In this document: positions 35,331 through 43,778 of the stretch, piece by piece
Layout: every line of letters starts with the position of its first letter
Numbering within the stretch: position 1 is the first letter of the stretch
Assembly: GCF_021379005.1 (NCBI RefSeq)
Contig: NZ_CP075171.1
Coordinates: forward strand, 2,480,001 to 2,544,000
DNA length: 64,000 nt
Direction of reading: 5' to 3'
From: Leptodesmis sichuanensis A121
GTDB taxonomy: Bacteria; Cyanobacteriota; Cyanobacteriia; Leptolyngbyales; Leptolyngbyaceae
Notes under the pieces: generated by a model
The model's input: only the letters and a program-made list of their open reading frames with translations
Told to the model about the DNA's origin: nothing
Database searches by the model: none
Program-made: the position numbers and the translations under genes

Positions 35331-35390
35331 CCTTTCAGGGTGGCACAGGATGCTAGATTGAATTATGAAAGAATTATGAAAGAGGCAGTC

Positions 35391-36707
35391 ATGTCTGTTG
35401 CTTCCCCTCGACCCAGTTTGCCAGAAGTGCATCGGAGCATTCCCATCCCTGCCGGAAAAGGGTTCTGGCGTAAGTTAATGGCCTATGCTGGCCCTGGCTA
35501 TTTAGTATCGGTGGGCTATATGGATCCAGGTAACTGGGCTACTGATATTGCAGGAGGTTCTCAGTTTGGCTATACACTCCTGAGTGTGATCTTGCTGTCG
35601 AACCTGATGGCGGTGCTGCTCCAGTCTTTGTGCGTGCGGCTGGGAGTAGCGACAGGTAAGGATTTAGCCCAAGCCTGTCGGGATTACTTCAGCCCCCGAG
35701 TGACGTTTATCCTGTGGGTACTGTGTGAAATTGCGATCGCCGCCTGTGACCTGGCAGAGTTATTGGGAAGTGCGATTGCCCTCCAGTTACTGTTTAAGAT
35801 TCCGCTGATCTGGGGGGTTTGTATTACCGCTCTGGATGTCCTGGCGATGCTGGCTCTCCAGCGTAAAGGATTTCGCTATGTGGAAGCACTGGTCATTACG
35901 CTAGTATCTACGATTGGGATCTGTTTTGCAGCTCAGATCTGGTTTGCCCGTCCCGATGCCTCCGCGATCGCACTGGGATTTGTGCCCAGCAAGGAGATTT
36001 TACGCAATCCTGGAATGCTGTACATCGCGATCGGGATTTTGGGTGCAACGGTGATGCCCCATAACCTGTATCTCCACTCGTCTATTGTCCAAACACGGGC
36101 ATGGCAAAATACCCCAGAGAAAAAACGAGAAGCCATTACCTTTGGCACTTTGGATTCCACGATTGCCCTAACCCTGGCCCTGTTCATTAATGCGGCCATC
36201 CTGGTCGTTGCGGCGGCTACTTTCCACAAAGCCGGACATTATCATGTCGCCGAACTTCAAGATGCCTATCAACTGCTGTCTCCGCTAGTCGGTGTGAGTG
36301 CGGCCAGCACTATCTTTGGTCTGGCGTTACTGGCTTCGGGACAAAGTTCCACGCTGACAGCAACCCTGGCCGGACAGGTGGTGATGGAAGGATTTATCCA
36401 ACTCAAGTTTCCCTCCTGGTTACGTCGTTTATCCACCCGGTTAACGGCGATCGTTCCGGCGATTATTGTCATTCTCATCTTTGGCGAGCAGAGTACAGGC
36501 AATCTGCTGGTTCTCAGTCAGGTGATTCTGAGTATGCAACTGTCCTTTGCGGTGGTGCCTCTGGTGATGTTTACCAGCGATCGGCGCGTGATGGGCGATT
36601 TCGTTAATCCCTTCTGGTTGAAAGTCTTTGCCTGGGCTGTGGCGATGATTATCGTGGGGTTAAACCTGTGGCTACTGGTGCAAACCTTTTTAAGCTGGCT
36701 AGGCTAA
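35391..36707 (+). CDS. Nramp family divalent metal transporter
   Basis: A 438-residue membrane protein with about 11 helices. The two family hallmarks are present: YMDPGNWATDI in helix 1 and ATVMPHNLYLHSSI in helix 6, whose Asp, Asn and neighbouring residues coordinate Mn(II) or Fe(II). The MPHN form, with a helix-6 Met two positions before the conserved His, suggests manganese or iron import, coupled to protons. ATG 35391 with AGAGG 5 bp upstream is preferred over the ATG at 35376. Two near-repeats (AATTATGAAAG) precede the start. It lies directly beside the dead helicase on the opposite strand. Confidence 0.9.
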   Translation: MSVASPRPSLPEVHRSIPIPAGKGFWRKLMAYAGPGYLVSVGYMDPGNWATDIAGGSQFGYTLLSVILLSNLMAVLLQSLCVRLGVATGKDLAQACRDYFSPRVTFILWVLCEIAIAACDLAELLGSAIALQLLFKIPLIWGVCITALDVLAMLALQRKGFRYVEALVITLVSTIGICFAAQIWFARPDASAIALGFVPSKEILRNPGMLYIAIGILGATVMPHNLYLHSSIVQTRAWQNTPEKKREAITFGTLDSTIALTLALFINAAILVVAAATFHKAGHYHVAELQDAYQLLSPLVGVSAASTIFGLALLASGQSSTLTATLAGQVVMEGFIQLKFPSWLRRLSTRLTAIVPAIIVILIFGEQSTGNLLVLSQVILSMQLSFAVVPLVMFTSDRRVMGDFVNPFWLKVFAWAVAMIIVGLNLWLLVQTFLSWLG

Positions 36708-36744
36708 GGGCTGTGCACAAAAATAAAATCCCTACAATGCGTTA

Positions 36745-36852
36745 TGGCTAACGCCGAACCCATCCTACAACTTAACAGGAAGCGAAGCGGGTAGCGCAAT
36801 TCATCTCAGTTGACTCTCCCCGACCTGAAGGAACGGGGATTCTACAAGGATG
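36745..36852 (-). ncRNA. likely omega-RNA / right-end hairpin region of the TnpB element
   Basis: TnpB nucleases use a guide RNA made from the 3' end of their gene and the right end of the element. The GC hairpin at 36818-36838 and the final AGTCAA lie in the expected place and orientation. The guide part would begin just past the element end, in 36808-36790. RNA existence is inferred from the family, not visible directly. Confidence 0.45.
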
Positions 36853-38240
36853 CTACGCGGTAGGCTGAAGCCGTACCGCTTCGCTTTTCCTTGCCAATTG
36901 CCAGAGGCGAAACCTCTGCGGCTGGGTCAATGCAGCCCTAGACACTTTGCTCAAATCTAGACCGAGCATCATGCTTACTTTTTGTAGGATGTTCGCTCCC
37001 CCGTTTGCATCGGCATTGATATACCAATTAAGGAGAGTGCGATACAACCCTCGCTTCACCCGTTTTCCTGATGGCTTCCAATCATCGGGTTTTTCACCGT
37101 GTTTCGGGAGTGAGTCACCATCTAGAAAACTGGCAGCAGAGGTATTTGCTTCCTCTGTTTCCACAAATTGCATCCCGTATTGTTGAGCCAGTTGAGCGAT
37201 TCGCTCTTTCAGCCTTGCAGTCGGGATGAATACAAATTTCTGATTGTTTTTTTTGCCCAGGTTGACGGATTGTTTGATGCCCTGTCCCCACCCAAAAACA
37301 ATCGTGCCAATTCGGTTCTTGAGGCAATAGTTAATTACAATCCGGGCAGCTTTGTTAATCGCATCTCGAATCTGCCTGTTTCGCCGTTCTGTGATGTGGG
37401 CGAGTTGATTCGACCAGAAGCCCTGGTTTTGCCCTTCTTTGAGTCGAGCAACTTCTTTGTTGTACCACTGGTTTAGGCTTTTCACCTGTCTGCCATCAAC
37501 GATGAAACTCTCTCCCACCGTGCTGACACAGGTGAGCCAGTTATCGATGCCGTGGTCGATTCCTAATGCGCGGGATAGGTCTAACTGAATCGGGGCAGGT
37601 TCAGGCTGCCGATAGACAAATTCTGCATAAAAACAGCGATTACGAGGGAGAATTCGCAACTCTCGAATATCTTCAAACCTCAAGTTTGAAGGCATCGGCA
37701 GAGTGAAAGAAGCAATCCCAAACCAGGCTTTGACCTTGCTACCCAGTGGGACACGGATTAATCCATCAACTAGCTTCAATGCCTGCTTTGGATAGCTGGC
37801 AACAGACAAACCTGCATCCCGATACTTTGGCAGTTTAGGTTTGTCTTCTAACTCCCCTCGTTTCCACAACGCCAAAAGTTCCCGGTATGACTTAAAGGCT
37901 TCCCAGACTCCGTGACAGGTTTGCTGTGCTGCCTGGGAGTGCATTGCCTGAAAGTGAGGATTGGACTTCATCTCCTCATCCAGCCTACTTTTGCCCACGT
38001 ATTTACGGGTCTTAAAGTAGATTTGTCGGGCGTAGTAGGTTGCACAGTTAAAGAGTTTGTTTGACTCAGTGCAGACATATTCCAGGATTGCCTTGATGTC
38101 TGGAACTGGGCTTAATAAAACAGGTTGACAACCAAATAAATGTATCACCTCCTCGCCATACTGTACCAGAATTACTGGTGGGTTAAAACCCGCAACTCGC
38201 TTTCATCCCCTGCTTGAAAGACAGGGACTTTCAGCGTTCT
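36809..38240 (-). mobile_element. IS200/IS605-group element carrying tnpB only
   Basis: The right end, downstream of tnpB, carries the hairpin CCCCG/CGGGG (36818-36822 with 36834-36838) in the pattern AATCCCCG...CGGGGAGAGTCAA, typical of TnpB-only elements of cyanobacteria. The left side has a hairpin CCCTG/CAGGG (38208-38212 with 38222-38226). No tnpA is adjacent, so mobility would depend on a tnpA elsewhere. Exact limits cannot be fixed because these elements do not duplicate targets. Confidence 0.65.
36853..38148 (-). CDS. tnpB: TnpB-family RNA-guided nuclease lacking the zinc ribbon
   Basis: A 431-residue protein. RuvC-like catalytic residues are visible in ALGIDHGIDNWLT (Asp), FVETEEANTSAASF (Glu) and YINADANGGANILQ (Asp). 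Between the last two, typical TnpB has a four-cysteine zinc ribbon; here the segment DGDSLPKHGEKPDDWKPSG and KRVKRGLYRTLLNW has no cysteine. Such zinc-less TnpB relatives are known in cyanobacteria. The proposed GTG start at 38148 overlaps a GAGGAGG, so translation might begin a few codons later. No stop interrupts the gene, and all three acidic residues are kept. Confidence 0.85.
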   Translation of the reverse strand: MIHLFGCQPVLLSPVPDIKAILEYVCTESNKLFNCATYYARQIYFKTRKYVGKSRLDEEMKSNPHFQAMHSQAAQQTCHGVWEAFKSYRELLALWKRGELEDKPKLPKYRDAGLSVASYPKQALKLVDGLIRVPLGSKVKAWFGIASFTLPMPSNLRFEDIRELRILPRNRCFYAEFVYRQPEPAPIQLDLSRALGIDHGIDNWLTCVSTVGESFIVDGRQVKSLNQWYNKEVARLKEGQNQGFWSNQLAHITERRNRQIRDAINKAARIVINYCLKNRIGTIVFGWGQGIKQSVNLGKKNNQKFVFIPTARLKERIAQLAQQYGMQFVETEEANTSAASFLDGDSLPKHGEKPDDWKPSGKRVKRGLYRTLLNWYINADANGGANILQKVSMMLGLDLSKVSRAALTQPQRFRLWQLARKSEAVRLQPTA

Positions 38241-38286
38241 TATCGGTAAAATACTGAACGATCGACAGGCGATAGAGAGGTAAAGC

Positions 38287-39288
38287 GTGAAAGCAGTATT
38301 AATGACGGCAGCAGGCAGTCCAGATGTTTTGCAATTGGCGGATGTGCCCACCCCTACTCTCCAAACAGGCATGGATCTCCTGGTACGGCTAAAAGCAGCG
38401 GGAGTTAATCCGATCGATACCAAACTGCGGAAGCGAGGAACTTTCTACCCTGACCAGATGCCTGCCATTCTGGGTTGTGATGGGGCTGGAATTGTGGAAG
38501 CCGTCGGGAGTGCCGTGCAGAAGTTTCGCCCTGGCGATGAAGTCTACTTCTGCAATGGCGGCTTAGGCGGACATCCCGGCACCTATGCTGAATGGGCGGT
38601 GGTAGACGAACGATTTGCAGCCCGTAAGCCTGCCTCGATCAGTTTTGCGGCGGCGGCAGCAGCCCCTCTAGTGTTAATTACGGCCTGGGAAGCTCTCTAC
38701 GATCGCGCCCGACTTCAGGCAGGACAGCGGGTGCTGATTCATGCTGGAGCCGGAGGGGTGGGTCATGTGGCGATTCAACTGGCAAAGTTACAGGGCGCGA
38801 TCGTGGCCACTACCGTCAGTACCCCTGAAAAAGCTGATTTTGTACAACAGTTGGGGGCCAGGTGCATCATTCGCTATCAGCAGACCGATTTTGTCACTGC
38901 TATTATGGATTGGACACAAGGCCAGGGTGTGGATGTTGTGTTTGATACGGTTGGTGGCGCGACTTTTGGCAACAGCTTTGCCGCCGTTCAAATTTACGGG
39001 GATATCGTTTCCATTCTGGAACCGGATCCGGCCACCAACTGGAAAATCGCTCGTAACCGTAACCTGCGCATTAGTCTGGAACTTATGCTGACCCCTATGC
39101 TGCAAGGGCTGGTGGCAGAACAAATTGCTCAGGCCAAAATTCTGGAACAATGCGCCCGCCTGATTGATCAAGGAAATCTTACTATTCATGTCGCCCAAAC
39201 CTTCCCGTTGGCTCAGGCGGCTGAAGCCCACCGCCGTCTGGAAGCTGGCTCAATAACCGGAAAGTTGGTGCTGGTAATAGACTCTTAG
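38287..39288 (+). CDS. zinc-independent quinone oxidoreductase-like MDR protein
   Basis: A 333-residue medium-chain dehydrogenase/reductase. The N terminus (MKAVLMTAAGSPDVLQLADV) and GCDGAGIVEAVGSAV belong to the catalytic GroES-like fold, and the Rossmann nucleotide-binding motif is AGAGGVGHVAIQLAKLQGA (about residues 155-173). The usual structural zinc cysteines are missing, which places it with NADPH:quinone reductases (zeta-crystallin type) rather than alcohol dehydrogenases. It is a cytoplasmic NADPH-dependent reductase; substrate unknown. Confidence 0.85.
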   Translation: MKAVLMTAAGSPDVLQLADVPTPTLQTGMDLLVRLKAAGVNPIDTKLRKRGTFYPDQMPAILGCDGAGIVEAVGSAVQKFRPGDEVYFCNGGLGGHPGTYAEWAVVDERFAARKPASISFAAAAAAPLVLITAWEALYDRARLQAGQRVLIHAGAGGVGHVAIQLAKLQGAIVATTVSTPEKADFVQQLGARCIIRYQQTDFVTAIMDWTQGQGVDVVFDTVGGATFGNSFAAVQIYGDIVSILEPDPATNWKIARNRNLRISLELMLTPMLQGLVAEQIAQAKILEQCARLIDQGNLTIHVAQTFPLAQAAEAHRRLEAGSITGKLVLVIDS

Positions 39289-39302
39289 AGTGGGTTTTAA
39301 CA

Positions 39303-39332
39303 GTGCTGAGGACTGAGTGCTGAGTGCTGAGT
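39303..39332. repeat. heptanucleotide tandem repeat (GTGCTGA type)
   Basis: Four 7-nt units, GTGCTGA, GGACTGA, GTGCTGA and GTGCTGA, lie between two convergent genes. Confidence 0.8.
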
Positions 39333-39340
39333 AAAAGCAT

Positions 39341-40252
39341 TCAGCGGGTTCCCGTCATCACTTTTTGCAAATTTTGGTCAGCCTTTGCGGCCCATAGCGT
39401 GTTGCCCTGTCTGGTATATAAGTCCTTGGCGTAGCGCAAGACAGTCTGGGCATCCTGCAGTTTTCCTTGCTTAATAAACACCAGACCCGCTCCATAGTAG
39501 GCATTGGCATAGTTTGAGTTGGATTCTGCCGATCGCCGGAAGGCATTCAATGCCTCATCAAGTTTGTTCTGCCGAAACAGGATTGCGCCAATGTTGTAAT
39601 AGGCTTCTGCATAGCGGGGATTGATCCGAATGGCCTGCTGAAAAGAGGTTAGAGCGTCTTGCTCTTTCCCTTGTTGCAACTGTACCAACCCTAAGTGATA
39701 AGGCGGCTCTGGCGCATTAGGGCTGAGTTCCATGGCTTTTTTGAACGTGACGGCGGCCTGGTCATAAGCGCGTTGCTGCTCCAGGGCTAATCCCAGGTTG
39801 TAGTGCGCCAGTCCCATGCGGGGATCCAGTTCGATCGCCCGTTTCAGATAATCTCTGGCCTGGGCTACATTCCCTCCTTCTAACAGGGCCGCTCCCAGGT
39901 TGGCATAGGCCAGCCCAAACTTAGGATCGGCTTGAGTGGCCTGATAGAAAGCTGTGGCGGCAGGCTGTAACTGTCCCTGTTGCCGCAGAGCGAGTCCCAA
40001 ATTATAGTGAGCAGCGGCCATCTTGGGATCCATCTGGGCGGCTCGTTGAAAGGCGGCGATCGCTTCATTTAGTTTGCCTTGCTGAATGTACTGCAGTCCC
40101 TGATTGACGATCGCTTCTGCCGATTGGGGAGCATTCTGAGCGATTGGCGCAGGGGCAGATGCGATCGCCAGACCAGCTACTGGTATTAGGGTCAGGGAAC
40201 TTCCCAAGAGGACTCCCAGGAAGCCGATTTGATTTGCCTGCCACACCTGCAT
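39341..40252 (-). CDS. secreted or periplasmic TPR-repeat protein
   Basis: About 303 residues. The start at ATG 40252 gives a signal peptide (MQVWQANQIGFLGVLLGSSL then TLIPVAGLAIASA) and has GAGAGGA upstream; a longer frame upstream is not signal-like. The mature part is made of consecutive 34-residue TPR units (AAHYNLGLALRQQGQLQPAA, LAYANLGAALLEGGNVAQAR, AHYNLGLALEQQRAYDQAAV and others, about seven in all). TPR proteins hold multi-protein complexes together; the partner here is unknown. Confidence 0.88.
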   Translation of the reverse strand: MQVWQANQIGFLGVLLGSSLTLIPVAGLAIASAPAPIAQNAPQSAEAIVNQGLQYIQQGKLNEAIAAFQRAAQMDPKMAAAHYNLGLALRQQGQLQPAATAFYQATQADPKFGLAYANLGAALLEGGNVAQARDYLKRAIELDPRMGLAHYNLGLALEQQRAYDQAAVTFKKAMELSPNAPEPPYHLGLVQLQQGKEQDALTSFQQAIRINPRYAEAYYNIGAILFRQNKLDEALNAFRRSAESNSNYANAYYGAGLVFIKQGKLQDAQTVLRYAKDLYTRQGNTLWAAKADQNLQKVMTGTR

Positions 40253-40526
40253 ACTCAAAATCCTCTCATGTCCCAAATCGCTACTGTTTCGATCGAACGT
40301 ATGACTACTCATCCCGTTCTGAGGGGTCAATCTTACACAGGAAACTAAAGTTCGGCAAGCAATTTCATGCAAAATTTGTTCGCTATTCTACTAGCGAATC
40401 TGAAAAAGCAGCAGGGAGAGTGGAAAACTTTTAGACGGTGCCTTAAATGAGTGGAATGAGGGAGATGGGGAAGCTGGGGAGGTGGAGGAGTGAAGGGCTG
40501 AAGAAAGATGTAGAAAATTTCTACGC

Positions 40527-41519
40527 ACGCGATGTGCAACTAAGTTTGGCAAAGGAAAGCCCCACTGAACGATGCTAGAAGTACAACCTATCTAGCGCGA
40601 GTGGGACTTATGTTTACTATCGAAGAGTTTATCATTGCAGTTTTTTGCTGTGTGGATGATTTGCTGAAGGCAATCACTCAAGGGCAACCCATCCGAGCCA
40701 AAGGATTTGCCCCTGCCTTGTCCGACAGTGAGGTAATGACGATGGAAATTGTGGCAGAGTACCAAGGGATTGATACAGACCAGGCAATTTGGCGCTATTT
40801 CCGTCGGCACTGGTTGGAGTGGTTTCCTGGCTTGGGCAGTCGTTCTGCCTTTGTCCGTCAGGCTGCAAACCTCTGGCAGTACAAGCAACGACTCCAGCAG
40901 CACCTGTCCACTGAGTTAGGGGCTTTTGCCGATGAGGTGCATCTGGTCGATGGCATTCCTATCCCGTTGTGTGGGTTTAGTCGTGCCCCGGAGTGTCGCA
41001 GTTTCAAGGGGATTGCTGCTTACGGTTACTGCGCGGCTAAAAAGCAGTTCTATTATGGCTTTCATGGTCATTTGCTCATCAGTGCGACAGGGGTGATTAC
41101 AGGGTTTAGCCTCACCCCAGCCAATGGCAGTGAACGCGAGGCATTGTGGGACATGGTGCAGACGATTCATGGTTGGCTCATTGGCGACAAAGGTTACCTC
41201 TCTGCCGCTCTCCAGCAAGAGCTTCGAGCTGTGGGGATTGAACTAGAAACTGCCCTGCGCTCCAATATGCAGGATACTCGTGAGCCTGCTTGGGTGGCGT
41301 TACTCCAACGAATTAGACGACTGATTGAAACGGTGATTGGGCAATTAGTCGAACGCTTCTCAATTGAGAAGGTCTGGGCACGAGATTTATGGCATTTGAC
41401 CAGTCGCATCAATCGCAAGCTTCTAGCTCATACCGTTTGTCGATGGCTCAACCGTCACAGTGCTGACCCCTTGCAGTTCGACCAGCTTGTGTCACAGTAG
41501 TTTTAGTCGCACATCGCGT
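40527..41519 (+). mobile_element. IS982-family insertion sequence, apparently intact
   Basis: A 993-bp element with inverted ends beginning ACGCGATGTGC(A/G)ACTAA on both sides. A 5-bp direct repeat TACGC lies at 40522-40526 and 41520-41524. One full transposase gene occupies most of the length. It inserted in the gap between the TPR gene and serS. Confidence 0.9.
40610..41500 (+). CDS. IS982-family transposase
   Basis: A 296-residue DDE transposase starting MFTIEEFIIAVFCCVDDLLK, a typical IS982 N terminus. Catalytic Asp/Glu blocks are seen in VHLVDGIPIPLCG, TIHGWLIGDKGYLS and LIETVIGQLVERFSIEKVWA. No frame damage is visible, and both ends of the element are intact, so recent mobility is plausible. 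ATG 40610 is chosen by similarity over the GTG at 40601. Confidence 0.92.
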   Translation: MFTIEEFIIAVFCCVDDLLKAITQGQPIRAKGFAPALSDSEVMTMEIVAEYQGIDTDQAIWRYFRRHWLEWFPGLGSRSAFVRQAANLWQYKQRLQQHLSTELGAFADEVHLVDGIPIPLCGFSRAPECRSFKGIAAYGYCAAKKQFYYGFHGHLLISATGVITGFSLTPANGSEREALWDMVQTIHGWLIGDKGYLSAALQQELRAVGIELETALRSNMQDTREPAWVALLQRIRRLIETVIGQLVERFSIEKVWARDLWHLTSRINRKLLAHTVCRWLNRHSADPLQFDQLVSQ

Positions 41520-41523
41520 TACG

Positions 41524-41552
41524 CACTATTCACTATCCACTTTCCACTCTGC
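41524..41552. repeat. heptanucleotide tandem repeat (ACTATCC type)
   Basis: Units ACTATTC, ACTATCC, ACTTTCC and ACTCTGC run directly from the IS982 end to the serS stop codon. The IS thus landed at the edge of a repeat array. Confidence 0.7.
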
Positions 41553-41555
41553 GCT

Positions 41556-42836
41556 CTACAAAATATCCCGCCCCAAGTAGGACTGCAGGGCTTCTGGAAT
41601 TCGCACACTGCCATCGGATTGCTGGTAATTTTCCAGAACAGCAGCCATGGTTCGGCCCACGGCCAAACCGGAGCCATTCAGCGTGTGAACAAGTTGAGTT
41701 CCTTTTTGTCCGGGTTCCTTAAAGCGAATGTTGCCCCGTCGAGCTTGGAAGTCGCGGAAGTTAGAACAACTGGAAATTTCCCGATAGGTTCCTGCTGCGG
41801 GTAGCCACACTTCCAGGTCGTAACATTTCGCCGCCCCAAAGCCCAGATCTCCGGTACACAGTTCAATCACCCGGTAAGGCAGTTCCAGGGCTTGGAGAAT
41901 GGCTTCAGCATCCTGTACCAGGGCTTCATGTTCCTGTTCAGAGGTATCAGGATGAACCAGTTTCACCAGTTCCACTTTATTAAATTGGTGCAACCGGATC
42001 AGACCACGGGTATCTTTGCCATAGCTGCCTGCCTCCCGACGAAAACAGGGCGTATAGGCGCAGTGGTAGATGGGTAGCGCTTCCGAGGAAAGAATTTCAT
42101 CCCGATAAAAGTTAGTGACAGGAACTTCTGCCGTAGGTGCCAACCAGAGGTCGTCTTCACTGCACTTAAAGCTTTCCTCGGCAAATTTGGGCAGTTGCCC
42201 CGTGGCGGTGAGAGAGGTGCTGTTAATCAGGAAGGGAGGTAAGACTTCGACATAGCCTGCGGCGATTTGGCGATCGAGCATAAATTGGATTAAGGCTCGT
42301 TCTAAAGCGGCTCCGGCTCCAATTAAGGCAACAAAGCGGCTTTGAGCAATTTTGGTGGCCCGTTCGGTGTTCAGAATGCCTAACTTTTCACCAATTTCCC
42401 AATGAGGCAGGAACTTGTCCCCTGTGGGCTTGTACGCATCTCCCCAGCGACGCACTTCTACATTTTCCGTTTCATCCTTGCCGATCGGGGTGGAATCGCT
42501 GGGCAAGTTGGGCAGGTTCAGCAGTAAGGCTTCAATCTGGGCTTTCAGGTCTCTTTCCTGAGGTTCCAGTTCGCTCAGGGTGGCTTTCAGATCGTTGCCC
42601 TCATTTTTCAGGGCCACCACCTCCGGATCATTTGGCTTGCTGCCTGACTTCATCTTCTGGCCGACCAGTTTACCGATTTCGTTGCTGCGGGCCTGGAGTT
42701 GCGATCGGGTCTTTTCCAACTCTTTTTGTTGCCGATCCAGTTCCACGATCGGCTGAATGTCATAACCTGGGCCACGGCAGTTCAGCTTTTCTTGCACCAG
42801 GTCTGGATTTTCGCGAATTAACTTCAGGTCAAGCAC
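41556..42836 (-). CDS. serS: seryl-tRNA synthetase
   Basis: A 426-residue class II synthetase. The N-terminal long coiled-coil arm that grips tRNA-Ser occupies residues about 30-105 ([20 protein letters not shown]). The catalytic domain contains class II motif 2 ([20 protein letters not shown] with HQFNKVEL) and motif 3 ([18 protein letters not shown]). All essential parts are present and the length is normal. It charges tRNA-Ser and tRNA-Sec in the cytoplasm; it stands as a single gene here. Confidence 0.96.
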   Translation of the reverse strand: MLDLKLIRENPDLVQEKLNCRGPGYDIQPIVELDRQQKELEKTRSQLQARSNEIGKLVGQKMKSGSKPNDPEVVALKNEGNDLKATLSELEPQERDLKAQIEALLLNLPNLPSDSTPIGKDETENVEVRRWGDAYKPTGDKFLPHWEIGEKLGILNTERATKIAQSRFVALIGAGAALERALIQFMLDRQIAAGYVEVLPPFLINSTSLTATGQLPKFAEESFKCSEDDLWLAPTAEVPVTNFYRDEILSSEALPIYHCAYTPCFRREAGSYGKDTRGLIRLHQFNKVELVKLVHPDTSEQEHEALVQDAEAILQALELPYRVIELCTGDLGFGAAKCYDLEVWLPAAGTYREISSCSNFRDFQARRGNIRFKEPGQKGTQLVHTLNGSGLAVGRTMAAVLENYQQSDGSVRIPEALQSYLGRDIL

Positions 42837-43031
42837 GGATAGTTCTCAATGAGTCTCAAGGGCCAGGTGTTAAGGGAACGGTTACATCCCTAGTTCAGGA
42901 TACACTGACCAATGACCAGTAACCAATGACAATGGCACACCGTTAGAATGGCAGAAGCAGGGTTAAGTTAGGAAACTCGTGACCCTGGATCGGGGTCGGA
43001 AGAACTGGAAACTGTGCTGGGGGTTAGGCTG

Positions 43032-43649
43032 ATGCAGATTTCAAGAACTGGGTTACGTCGCCCTCTGGGGGTTGTGACTGCCGCGATCGCAACAATTACC
43101 AGTTTTTTGCTGCTGGCTCCTCCAGGGCAAACAGCGAATGAAGTGGTATTCCGGTATGGGATTTTTCGTCGTCGGTTAGCGGTTGCAGAATTGACCAACT
43201 TTGCCAAGACGGGTGAACAATCCAGAGTGCTGCAGAAATATCTGGAAATGACGAATAGCGATGCGGAGTCAATTCGACAAATTTTGAATCAGCCTGTGGG
43301 TATCGATCGCAGCACTCTCAATGTGGCCCTGAAGAATCCAGCGGCTAACTTACTGCTGGATGAACTGGGCCATATAATTCAAACCCCTGACAATAAAATT
43401 GAGGAAAACAAAGAAGCGCTGAGGGAAGCGGTATTGACCTCTGCCTCTAAGGATAACCAGTTCACGCTACTGGAAGTCATTCAGAATTACCCCGGTGATG
43501 AAATTCACCTGGATGTGAAACGGGCGATCAGAACTTACAACACGGTCAGCAAGTTCCAGAAGCCTGTAGAAGGAGCGTTGGGACAAATTAACCAGGTGCG
43601 TCAGAGGCTCAAAGACCGGGGAATTAATTTGCCGGACTTTTTGAAGTAA
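43032..43649 (+). CDS. DUF1400 domain protein
   Basis: A 205-residue protein with a signal peptide (GVVTAAIATITSFLLLAPPG) followed by the DUF1400 domain (NEVVFRYGIFRRRLAVAELT, then LNQPVGIDRSTLNVAL). In cyanobacteria DUF1400 usually precedes an alpha/beta hydrolase; here it stands alone, as in shorter family members. It is exported or periplasmic, role unknown. ATG 43032 is chosen because the signal peptide starts cleanly there. A short GACCAAT-type repeat lies upstream near 42906-42936. Confidence 0.8.
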   Translation: MQISRTGLRRPLGVVTAAIATITSFLLLAPPGQTANEVVFRYGIFRRRLAVAELTNFAKTGEQSRVLQKYLEMTNSDAESIRQILNQPVGIDRSTLNVALKNPAANLLLDELGHIIQTPDNKIEENKEALREAVLTSASKDNQFTLLEVIQNYPGDEIHLDVKRAIRTYNTVSKFQKPVEGALGQINQVRQRLKDRGINLPDFLK

Positions 43650-43778
43650 TCAAGGCAGGTTAAACACCATTGACTATCCCTTTTCCTTGGAAATCCCCTT
43701 CTTCTAATTCAGAAGCAGGGGATTCATATACAGCTACCAATTCCAGCATCAGTGAAAAAGATACATCCACTCAGGAAC

